Source: Ruminococcus sp. 210702-SL.1.03 (lineage in GTDB: Bacteria > Bacillota > Clostridia > Oscillospirales > Ruminococcaceae). Taken from it: a DNA stretch of 64,000 nt. The translations under genes and the position numbers were made by a program. Where the stretch lies: contig NZ_JAJCLZ010000012.1 in NCBI RefSeq assembly GCF_020559915.1, positions 32,304 through 96,303 on the forward strand, written 5' to 3'. The stretch's first letter is position 1; every line of letters starts with the position of its first letter. The notes beneath the pieces are model-generated. The model saw nothing but the letters and a program-made list of their open reading frames with translations. It was not told the DNA's origin and made no database searches. This document shows positions 44,568-51,726 of this stretch, piece by piece.

Positions 44568-45623
44568 TTATTTTGCTGTAACTACCCAGTTTTCGCCGTC
44601 TTTAGCAATCGTAAAGCTGTTTTCGTCAACGTAATTTGTCGGGTCGAAATCGTATGTGCCTGCACCGATGACAGTCGTGCCGCCCCAAAGCGCCGCTTTT
44701 CCGCTGACTACGCTGTTTCCCTCGAGTATCAGTGTGCCATTGCTTTCATTGATGATCGCCAGTGTATCGCCTGTATTTTCTATTTTGCAATCGGTAAGCG
44801 TTACTGTGCCGCCGCTTACGTTGACAGCGGTACTGCCGTTTGTTGTCAGCTCGCAATTTGTCACATCGGTAGTTCCGCCGTTTGAATCAAGCGGCGTTCT
44901 GTGCGTATTTATTTTTCCGTTCTTGATCTTGCAATCGAAGCCATCATTTACTAAACCGCCCTTTAAAGTGTGTCCGTTTAGGTCTATGTCAACATCTTTG
45001 GTCAATTCGCAAACTTCACTGTTAGGAATTTCAATATCGTTGGCAAATTTTATTTTTCCGCCTCTATCGAGCAGGGTTTCTAACTCCTCAAAGGTCGCCG
45101 CCATCGTGTAACCCTCGCTGTCTACCTCGTAGGCTTTGTGCTCAGCGATAGTTACCGTGAAAGTGCCAAGCTTCTGATCTGACTCGATACCGCCGCCGTA
45201 AATGCCGAAGTAGTTTACAAACTGCGGCGCATTTTCGGGCTCAGTTCCCTCAGCGTTGTCAAGCAGAAATACATTTTTATATATCAGGTGCTCCAGCCCT
45301 GCAACATCTGATTTGAAAGAGTACGTTGTCTTGATCTGCGCGTTTGAATGGTTAGTCACGGTTATAGACCTTACAGCGTCGGTGGGTTCTTCTCCCCAAC
45401 TGCCCTCGGTAGTGTCATACTTGTGCGTATCGGGGTTCCAAGTCTTGTCGCCGTCGGTGTATGTAAACGTCATATCTTCCCAAGTGACGTCCACCGCGAT
45501 GATAGTTCCCGCGCTGGTTCCCGCAATGTATTTTCCTTTTACTTCTATCTCCTCGTCAGCGAAAGCAGTCATAGACCCTGCCGAAAGCGCCAGCGCGAGT
45601 ATAAATGCCAGTTTCTTTTTCAT
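44568..45623 (-). CDS. Secreted paralogue 1: WNPxTH domain plus beta-helix (long form)
   Basis: A 351-residue secreted protein. Signal peptide (1-22), then the uncharacterised domain shared by six neighbours (about 25-160) with VTWEDMTFTYTDG, WNPDTHKY and ITVTNHSNA, and then a right-handed beta-helix-like region with DLNGHTLKGG and VSGGTVTLTDC turns. The C-terminal motif is YDFDPTNYVDENSFTIAK...WVV. It has no wall anchor of its own, so it is either released or bound to an anchored neighbour. It lies 13 bases from the short form next to it. Confidence 0.68.
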   Translation of the reverse strand: MKKKLAFILALALSAGSMTAFADEEIEVKGKYIAGTSAGTIIAVDVTWEDMTFTYTDGDKTWNPDTHKYDTTEGSWGEEPTDAVRSITVTNHSNAQIKTTYSFKSDVAGLEHLIYKNVFLLDNAEGTEPENAPQFVNYFGIYGGGIESDQKLGTFTVTIAEHKAYEVDSEGYTMAATFEELETLLDRGGKIKFANDIEIPNSEVCELTKDVDIDLNGHTLKGGLVNDGFDCKIKNGKINTHRTPLDSNGGTTDVTNCELTTNGSTAVNVSGGTVTLTDCKIENTGDTLAIINESNGTLILEGNSVVSGKAALWGGTTVIGAGTYDFDPTNYVDENSFTIAKDGENWVVTAK

Positions 45624-45636
45624 GGTTACCTCTTCC

Positions 45637-46110
45637 TTACGCCAGAATGTTTATAGAAATAGTACCGATCTTTCCGTCAGCTGAGATTCCCGCTCCGCTT
45701 ACGCTGAATTCTATCGAGTCGCTCGGCGCGTTCTCTACCGCAGTGCCCTCCGCACTTACGAGCACAAAGCCGTCCTTGTCGAATTTTCCGCTCAGTCCGT
45801 CTACAGCCGAGCTGAACTCAGGTTCTACCGCAATGTCGGCGTTCGAGTGGTTGGTAACAGTGATCGTCTTAGTGTCCGCCGACCACTTGCCCTCGGTGCT
45901 GTCGTACTTGTGCGTGTCGGGGTTCCATTCCTTGTCGCCGTCGGTGTATGTAAATGTCATGTCGTCCCATGTAATGTCATACCTGTAAACAGTTCCGCCA
46001 TTGTTTCCCGCAACGTATTTTCCGTTTACCTCTATCTCCTCGTCGGCGAATGCCGTCATAGATCCTGCCGAAAGTGCCAGTGCCATTATAATTGCTATTG
46101 TCTTTTTCAT
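45637..46110 (-). CDS. Secreted paralogue 2: WNPxTH domain only (short form)
   Basis: A 157-residue secreted protein made of a signal peptide and the shared domain alone, ending at the GKIGTISINIL strand. It has VNGKYVAG, ITWDDMTFTYTDG, WNPDTHKY and VTNHSNADI. It lacks the beta-helix and the YxFDPT terminal motif. The close match to paralogue 1 over the shared part shows recent duplication. It could be a soluble partner of the long forms or a building block of a fibre. Six bases separate it from the next gene upstream. Confidence 0.66.
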   Translation of the reverse strand: MKKTIAIIMALALSAGSMTAFADEEIEVNGKYVAGNNGGTVYRYDITWDDMTFTYTDGDKEWNPDTHKYDSTEGKWSADTKTITVTNHSNADIAVEPEFSSAVDGLSGKFDKDGFVLVSAEGTAVENAPSDSIEFSVSGAGISADGKIGTISINILA

Positions 46111-46116
46111 GATAAA

Positions 46117-47160
46117 TTACCTCCGATTATTATTTACTACCCAGTACGCATCTTCCTGAGTAACTGTTAAATTGTTCGTGTCAACGTATTCCGTAGGGTC
46201 GAAATTGTATCTGCCCGCGTAAACGTTCATGTTTTTATTATTTACCATCTCGCCCTCGATGTTCACGTTTTCGCTTATGTTTACTGTTCCGTCACTATTA
46301 TGAAGCGCTTTTCCGCCGCCTGTATTTTTTATCATGCAGTTGCGAATGTTTACAGTTCCGAACAGATTGTCCAGCGCGATACCCGATGTAGTTTCTATCT
46401 CGCAGTTTTCGATATTCAGCGTGCCTGTGTGCACATACAGCGGGGAGCTGTTTTTGTATATTTTTCCGTTGCGAATAGTGTAGTCGCCCGTGTTGTCGAT
46501 ATATATCGAGCCGTTAATGGTAAAGTAGTTTAGGTCTACTACCGAGCCGTTGGTCATGTTTATAGAAACATCTGTAAGGTCGTTCGTCAGCCTTACTTTC
46601 GCATTGCCGCCCTCCAGCGCTTCATTCATTTCAGCTTCGCTGCCGACCAGTGTGTAACCATAGGCGTCGGTGGTAGCGGTTATCGTTACCGTGATGTTGC
46701 CGAGCGCAGAGTCGCTCTCGATAGCCGTGCCGCTCACGCTGAATTTTGCCGAGTCGGCAGGCGCTTCGGCGGGCGTTGTTCCCTCTGCGGTCACGAGCTT
46801 TATCTTGCTTTTGCTGAATTCCCCTTTCAGCCCCTCGATGTTTGATGTGAAAGCGAGGTCTGCTTTTATGTCCGCGTTCGAGTGGTTGGTAACGCTTATT
46901 TCCTTGCTCTCTGTTGACCAGCCGCCCGCAGTGGCTTCGTACTGGTGCGTTTTGGTGTTCCATACTTTGCCGCTCTCGGTGTACTCAAAGGTCATGTCGT
47001 CCCACTTTATGTCCGCCGAAACGGTTACATATTTGCTGTCAGTGTAATTCGCCGATACCTGTATTTCGGTCGGCGATGTGCCGTCGTTCGTTTCTGCAAA
47101 AGCGGTTATCGAGCTTGTGCAGAGCGCCAGCGCCGTTATAAACGCCGTTTTCCTTTTCAT
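46117..47160 (-). CDS. Secreted paralogue 3: WNPxTH domain plus beta-helix (long form)
   Basis: A 347-residue secreted protein with the same order: signal peptide, shared domain with IKWDDMTFEYTESG, WNTKTHQY (Asn-Thr in place of Asn-Pro) and VTNHSNADI, then a beta-helix with VDLNYFTINGSIYIDN and NIRNCMIKNTGG, then YNFDPTEYVDTNNLTV. It diverges from paralogue 1 more in the beta-helix than in the first domain. The stop of the previous gene is 21 bases upstream. Function unknown. Confidence 0.66.
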   Translation of the reverse strand: MKRKTAFITALALCTSSITAFAETNDGTSPTEIQVSANYTDSKYVTVSADIKWDDMTFEYTESGKVWNTKTHQYEATAGGWSTESKEISVTNHSNADIKADLAFTSNIEGLKGEFSKSKIKLVTAEGTTPAEAPADSAKFSVSGTAIESDSALGNITVTITATTDAYGYTLVGSEAEMNEALEGGNAKVRLTNDLTDVSINMTNGSVVDLNYFTINGSIYIDNTGDYTIRNGKIYKNSSPLYVHTGTLNIENCEIETTSGIALDNLFGTVNIRNCMIKNTGGGKALHNSDGTVNISENVNIEGEMVNNKNMNVYAGRYNFDPTEYVDTNNLTVTQEDAYWVVNNNRR

Positions 47161-47180
47161 TTTTTAGCATCCTCCTTTCC

Positions 47181-47627
47181 TTAATTATTCGTACTCGGCA
47201 AAATGTTTATCTTTATCACGCCCAGCTCGTTCGTGCTGCTGTCTATCGCCGCGCCGCTCACGCTGAAATACGTTTTCTCCTCAGCTTTCCCGCCGACTTC
47301 CAGCACGCTCTCGGTAAAATCTCCGTTCAGCCCGTCTATATCCGTATCAAACTCCAGCCGCGCGGTAACGCGTGTGTCGTTGTTGTTCGTCACGGATATT
47401 TCTCGCTGATCGCTGTACCACATATCCGAAGCGGTGCTGTATGTGTGCGTTTCGGGGTTCCATATTTTGTGGCCGCCGAAGTATGTGAAGCTCATCTCTT
47501 CCCACGATATGTCTACCGAGATCTCAGACCCCGTATTTGCGTTCTCTTCGGCAGATACAGCCGCCGCCATGCTTGCCGTAAGCACCGCCGCCAGCAAAAG
47601 CGCCGCTTTTTTCTTTATATACCGCAT
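47181..47627 (-). CDS. Secreted paralogue 4: WNPxTH domain only (short form)
   Basis: A 148-residue secreted protein with signal peptide and the shared domain alone: ISWEEMSFTYFGG, WNPETHTY, ISVTNNNDTRV. The VTNHSN motif is changed to VTNNND, so it is the most divergent copy. It follows paralogue 5 by 12 bases. It is the second short form, again between long forms. Confidence 0.64.
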   Translation of the reverse strand: MRYIKKKAALLLAAVLTASMAAAVSAEENANTGSEISVDISWEEMSFTYFGGHKIWNPETHTYSTASDMWYSDQREISVTNNNDTRVTARLEFDTDIDGLNGDFTESVLEVGGKAEEKTYFSVSGAAIDSSTNELGVIKINILPSTNN

Positions 47628-47639
47628 ATCATTCCTCCG

Positions 47640-48725
47640 CTATTTTTCCGTAACAAACCAGCCCTCGGTGCCTTTATGCACGTCGCATTTGTCAGTGTCA
47701 ACATATTCCGTAGGGTCGAAATTGTATAAGCCCCATTCAGCGCTGATCGTTACTTTGTCGGTGTCGTTTTCTTTGTATATGCCGCTGTCTATTCTTATAG
47801 TTCGGTTTAATGTCAAACTGCCCGGTCGGTCTTTCACCCCTATGTTTGCGCCGTTCAAGCCTTTTCCTGTAAATGTTGAGTTAAATACCGCTGCTTTCGC
47901 GTTGTCTATCAGCAGACCGTAGTTATCATCGCTTTCCAGCTCAAGATCTTCCAGCGTCAGATCACTGCATCCTGCCGCGTATACAGCGCTTGCATTGCTG
48001 CCACTGGTTTTCAGCGTACCGCCGTATATTGATCTGCAATTTCCTGTCACCTTGAATATCGTATTATTCGCTGTAATGGTGTGTCCATATAATCCAATAT
48101 CGCAAGGCTTCGTTATTTCAATAGTTTCGTCCAGCGTTATATCATTGCTGAGAACTATATTACCGCCTTTCTGTACAGCCGCTTTAAGTTCTTCCGCGGT
48201 GGATACTGATATTACTTTAGCATAGTTTTCATATATCGAAACGTATATCGAGCCAAGCTTTTCGTCCTCTTGTATCGCTTCGCCGCTCACGCCTATTTTT
48301 ATAGTCGTTTTAGGCGCGTCGGCGGGCGCAGTGCCCTCAGCGGTCGGCAGGCTTACAATGTCTTTGTCTATGCTGAAATCTACGTCCCCATACTCCACGT
48401 CGTAATCCGTATAAACCAGCAGACCAATGTTAGAATGATTTGTGATGTTTATGTTCTTAGTTTCATTTGTCCAGCCGCCGTCTGTAACCTCGTAAGCGTG
48501 CGTGTCGGGGTTCCATACCTCGTCGCCGTCCTGATATGTGAAAGTCATATCGTCCCATGTTACGTCCGCCGCTATTACAGTACCCCCGCCGCTCGCCGCT
48601 ACGAACTTGCCTTTTACCTCTATATTAGCGGGCGATGTGCCGTTGTTCGTTTCAGCAAAAGCCGTCATCGAGCCCGTGCAAAGCGCCAGCGCGAGTATAA
48701 AAGCTGTCTTTCGTTTAATGTTCAT
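47640..48725 (-). CDS. Secreted paralogue 5: WNPxTH domain plus beta-helix (long form)
   Basis: A 361-residue secreted protein. Signal peptide, shared domain (VTWDDMTFTYQDG, WNPDTHAY, ITNHSNI), then a beta-helix with DIGLYGHTITANN and LEDLELESDD, then YNFDPTEYVDTDKCDV. Its shared domain is close to paralogues 1-3. It carries one Cys in the terminal motif and others in the beta-helix, unlike the others, so a disulfide is conceivable. Function unknown. Confidence 0.66.
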   Translation of the reverse strand: MNIKRKTAFILALALCTGSMTAFAETNNGTSPANIEVKGKFVAASGGGTVIAADVTWDDMTFTYQDGDEVWNPDTHAYEVTDGGWTNETKNINITNHSNIGLLVYTDYDVEYGDVDFSIDKDIVSLPTAEGTAPADAPKTTIKIGVSGEAIQEDEKLGSIYVSIYENYAKVISVSTAEELKAAVQKGGNIVLSNDITLDETIEITKPCDIGLYGHTITANNTIFKVTGNCRSIYGGTLKTSGSNASAVYAAGCSDLTLEDLELESDDNYGLLIDNAKAAVFNSTFTGKGLNGANIGVKDRPGSLTLNRTIRIDSGIYKENDTDKVTISAEWGLYNFDPTEYVDTDKCDVHKGTEGWFVTEK

Positions 48726-48741
48726 GGTGTGCTCACCCCGC

Positions 48742-49821
48742 TTACTTAGCCGCTACTACCCAGCTTTCGCCGTCCTGCGTGATAGTAAAATTCTCAGCGT
48801 CTACAAAATCCGTTGGGTCGAAATTGTACGTTCCCGCGAGGATATTTGTGTTTATCACCTTGTTCGCGCTCTTGTATATCTCTCCCGTAAAGCTGTTCGT
48901 TCCGCTGATGTATACCGCGCCGTTATTATTTATGAGCGAGTAGTTTCCGGTTTCGTTGATGAGCGTGCAGTCGGTTATGTTTACAGTTCCGCCCATAACA
49001 TATACAGGCGTAGCTTTGGTGCTCATGTAGCAGTTGATGAGGTTCGTAGTGCCTTTCTGCGACATTATAGTTCCGTCAACGTTGAGTATCTTGCCGTTCT
49101 TTACGGTAACCTCCGAGTTGTTGTTCATTATTTGACCCGTTATCGTGTGTCCGTCGAGGTCTATAACTGCGTCCTTTTTGCAGTTTATTCGGCTGCTAAG
49201 AGTTATATCGCCGGTGAGTTTTACGCTGCCGCCCTGCGCGATGGCGTCTTTCAGCTCGGCGTATGTGGCAGCTTCCTTCACGATGCTGCTGCCGTCGCTT
49301 TCAGAAATAGTAACGGTAGCCGTTCCGACCTTAGTCATTTTGGTAACGTCGCGCGAAAGCTCGCCGCTGAGTGTAAGCTCGGTAGTTTCGGTAAGGCTCG
49401 CGTCGTCGTAAGTCTTGCCCTCAGCCGAGGGAAGCTCGAAGCTTTCTTTTGTAAGCTTGCCCGTTACTTCGCTGTATCCCGCCAGCGGCTTGTATGTAAC
49501 GTCTGCCGCAATGGGCGTGTTCGAGTGGTTGGTAACGCTTATCTCGTTGCCGCTCGCCGACCATTTGCCCTCGCTTTCGAGGTCGTAATCGTGTTCGTCA
49601 ACGTTCCAGATCTTCGAGCCGCTCACGCTGTAAGTAAACTCCATCTCGCCCCATACTACGTCGGCGTAAATGGTCTTTTCGGTAACGATGTTCTCGATGT
49701 ACTTCGCCTTTACTCCGATGTCCTGCTTGCCGCCGTTCTCCTCGATGGCCGCTGCAAAAGCAGTGGTGCTGAGCACAGAAGAGAGTGATAACGCCAGCGC
49801 TAAAGAAATAGCCTTTTTCAT
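48742..49821 (-). CDS. Secreted paralogue 6: WNPxTH domain plus beta-helix (long form, divergent)
   Basis: A 359-residue secreted protein with signal peptide, a variant of the shared domain (VVWGEMEFTYSVSG, WNVDEHDY, VTNHSNTPI) and a beta-helix (DLDGHTITGQIMNNNSEV). It ends YNFDPTDFVDAENFTITQ...WVVAAK. It is the first paralogue after the membrane-anchored gene, and the W-N-V-D-E-H variant makes it the most divergent of the long forms. It is 68 bases after the membrane-anchored gene; this is the widest gap in the operon, with a GGAGG ribosome binding site. Confidence 0.66.
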   Translation of the reverse strand: MKKAISLALALSLSSVLSTTAFAAAIEENGGKQDIGVKAKYIENIVTEKTIYADVVWGEMEFTYSVSGSKIWNVDEHDYDLESEGKWSASGNEISVTNHSNTPIAADVTYKPLAGYSEVTGKLTKESFELPSAEGKTYDDASLTETTELTLSGELSRDVTKMTKVGTATVTISESDGSSIVKEAATYAELKDAIAQGGSVKLTGDITLSSRINCKKDAVIDLDGHTITGQIMNNNSEVTVKNGKILNVDGTIMSQKGTTNLINCYMSTKATPVYVMGGTVNITDCTLINETGNYSLINNNGAVYISGTNSFTGEIYKSANKVINTNILAGTYNFDPTDFVDAENFTITQDGESWVVAAK

Positions 49822-49889
49822 GTGTGTTTCCTCCTAAAAAGTTGTATTTTTCTTTGGAAGATACCGAACTGTATCGTGCGGTACTCCCT

Positions 49890-50429
49890 TTATTTTTCGA
49901 CCGTAACGGTAATTTTCGCTACGGTATCTACCATTGCCTTTTCGCCCGATTCAGGGTCGTAGCTGAGCACGCGGAAATCTGCGTCGGTGTATGTGCCCTC
50001 GCTCAGTTTTTTCTCAGCGCCGTCTAAAAGCGCGAGCTTTTTCAGCCTGTTGCCCGGCTCTATAGTGCCCGACTGCGCTACTATCTCGCCGTTTATCTCT
50101 ATGCAGAGCACTATGTCCTGCGTAGATCTGCCGGGGTGAGTATAATTCAGATAAGCCGTTTTGTCCGCAAGGCTTATGTTCACGCTGCTGTCGTATTCCA
50201 GCGATATACCGCCGCCGCCGCTCGGCACGTCCAATTTTTCGCCGTTGTCTGAAAGCGGCTCGGCGTTCTGCTCAGCCGCCTGCGGCGCGTAGTCGGGGAT
50301 AAGCACCTGTTCCTGCGTGTTTCTGAAAAACAGCGCCCATATCGTTACGCCCATGCAAACTGCCATGCCTATTATCAGCGCGATTATGATAAGCCTGCGC
50401 TGTTTCTCCTGCTTTTCGCTTTTTTCCAT
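49890..50429 (-). CDS. Membrane-anchored protein, homologue of the 44040-44552 protein
   Basis: A 179-residue type II membrane protein. A charged N-terminus (MEKSEKQEKQRR), one transmembrane helix (about 14-34), a linker rich in Glu/Ala/Gly and a C-terminal beta-sandwich (about 80-179). The sandwich is homologous to that of the 44040-44552 gene, through C-x-E-I-N-GE-I, GTIEPGN and KKLALL. The start is ATG at 50429 with AAAGGAGG upstream; the longer open frame is not coding. Gene order suggests the two anchored proteins flank the secreted set. Confidence 0.68.
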   Translation of the reverse strand: MEKSEKQEKQRRLIIIALIIGMAVCMGVTIWALFFRNTQEQVLIPDYAPQAAEQNAEPLSDNGEKLDVPSGGGGISLEYDSSVNISLADKTAYLNYTHPGRSTQDIVLCIEINGEIVAQSGTIEPGNRLKKLALLDGAEKKLSEGTYTDADFRVLSYDPESGEKAMVDTVAKITVTVEK

Positions 50430-50446
50430 TGTGTAAATGACCTCCT

Positions 50447-50794
50447 TTATTTCAAACAGCGTGAGAGAGCTTTGTCTACTACCGCCGCCGTCACCGTTTT
50501 TGCGGTGAAGTACCTGCAATTTATCCTGTATGACTGCGCGCCGAAAGCTTCATCGTCGGCGAACCATACCAGCGCCGCTTTTGGGCATACGTCGTGCGCC
50601 GCTATGGCGGCCTCCATGCCTTTTGCCCCGCGCTCTGCCACGAATATCATGTCAGCCCCGCCTTTTTGCAGAGCCGCTATGTAGTCGTCGGTGCTTTCGG
50701 GAAGAATGAATTTCATCAGCCGAAACCGCATAAGCTCAGACATCTGAATGGCGTGCATTATGTCATACTTTTTGCCAAAAATTATAATATTCAA
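50447..50794 (-). CDS. Atypical receiver-like protein
   Basis: First gene of the surface operon, 115 residues, starting at TTG 50794 with AAAGGGGG upstream. The pattern resembles a response-regulator receiver without an output domain. Its second half aligns with the adjacent response regulator: F-A/T-x2-Y-x-(V/I)-N-x3-Y-x3-K-x-(I/V)-TA-x3-(L/V). But the phospho-acceptor Asp position is not Asp (ADMIFVAERG) and the N-terminal acidic pair is lacking. It may bind DNA poorly or act as a decoy or adaptor for the divergent two-component pair. The alignment is by eye, so the family call is tentative. Confidence 0.5.
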   Translation of the reverse strand: MNIIIFGKKYDIMHAIQMSELMRFRLMKFILPESTDDYIAALQKGGADMIFVAERGAKGMEAAIAAHDVCPKAALVWFADDEAFGAQSYRINCRYFTAKTVTAAVVDKALSRCLK

Positions 50795-50843
50795 TATGCC
50801 GCCCCCTTTCTGACGTGCAATTTGGGTGGGTTTATTAACAAAT

Positions 50844-50872
50844 ATTATATAGTTTAATAACCAAAAATGCAA
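50844..50872 (-). promoter_or_regulatory. Promoter of the surface operon
   Basis: Minus-strand TTGCAT (50872-50867), 17-base spacer, TATAAT (50849-50844), about 50 bases before the receiver-like gene. Confidence 0.82.
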
Positions 50873-50935
50873 TCCTTTTTACTCGAAAGGTTGGAAAGTT
50901 ACTCAATCGGTCGCGCAAAAAAATGGTCGCAATAC

Positions 50936-50964
50936 TTGAAAATATTAAAATAATGTGATATAAT
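50936..50964 (+). promoter_or_regulatory. Promoter of the two-component operon
   Basis: TTGAAA at 50936-50941 and TATAAT at 50959-50964, 17-base spacer. It is divergent from the surface-operon promoter, with a 64-base region between the -35 boxes that could carry the regulator binding site. Confidence 0.82.
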
Positions 50965-51000
50965 CATTATGAGAAATTGTATAACAAAGGGTGATCTTCA

Positions 51001-51726
51001 ATGAACATTGCACTTGTAGATGATGACAGAGAGCTGCTTGAAAAGCTCCGCGTGCTGATGATTCAGCAGTTTGCCGAGGTTTCAGACCGCCTTTATAATA
51101 TTGATACTTTTGAGAGCGCCGAGGAGTTTTTCGCAGACTGGTCGGCTGGCAAGTACGGGCTTATCGTGCTGGATATTTATATGGGCGATGCCAACGGCAT
51201 AACCGCCGCCGAGCGTATCCGCGAAACTGACAGCGATGTGCGCATAGCTTTCTGCACATCGTCAAACGAATTTGCTACCGAAACTTACGGCGTCAACGCC
51301 AGCGATTATCTTCAAAAGCCGATAACCGCCGAAAAGGTAGCCCGCCTGCTGCAAAAGGCGAATTTCGAGAAGATAGAAAAAGAACGCGCTGTGCAGCTTC
51401 CTGACGGGACATATCTGCGCTGCCGAAATATAATCTACGTCGAATACTGCAACCACAAGCTTACATTTTATCTGAAATATGGCGAGCCTTACGGCATCTA
51501 CTGCTCGTTTTCAAAAGCTGAGAGCCTGCTCGCGCCGTGCGGCTATTTCTTCTCGCCGACCAAGGGACTCATCATAAATTTTTACGAGGTCGCGAAGATA
51601 ACCGAGGACACCTTTATAATGAAGGAAGGCTCGGCACTGCCGATAGCGCGGCGAAAGGTCAAGGAAGCCAAGGCGCTTTACAAGACGTTTCAGTTTGAAA
51701 CTCTCAGCAGGGAGGTAGACTTCTGA
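51001..51726 (+). CDS. LytTR-family response regulator (AgrA-like)
   Basis: A 241-residue response regulator. The receiver has the acidic pair DDD at 7-9, the phospho-acceptor Asp58 in LIVLDIYMGD and the conserved Lys106 in YLQKPI. The C-terminal LytTR DNA-binding domain (about 125-235) has RCRNIIYVEYCNHKLTFYL. This class often controls surface, toxin and quorum genes from direct repeats. It is divergent from the surface operon and shares its upstream region, so it is the probable regulator. Its stop overlaps the sensor kinase start by one base. Confidence 0.92.
   Translation: MNIALVDDDRELLEKLRVLMIQQFAEVSDRLYNIDTFESAEEFFADWSAGKYGLIVLDIYMGDANGITAAERIRETDSDVRIAFCTSSNEFATETYGVNASDYLQKPITAEKVARLLQKANFEKIEKERAVQLPDGTYLRCRNIIYVEYCNHKLTFYLKYGEPYGIYCSFSKAESLLAPCGYFFSPTKGLIINFYEVAKITEDTFIMKEGSALPIARRKVKEAKALYKTFQFETLSREVDF

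Noticed and set aside
43225..49821. WxL-domain or TasA/SipW-type cluster
   Set aside because: No C-terminal WxL motif, no SipW signal peptidase and no TasA pattern were found in the paralogues.
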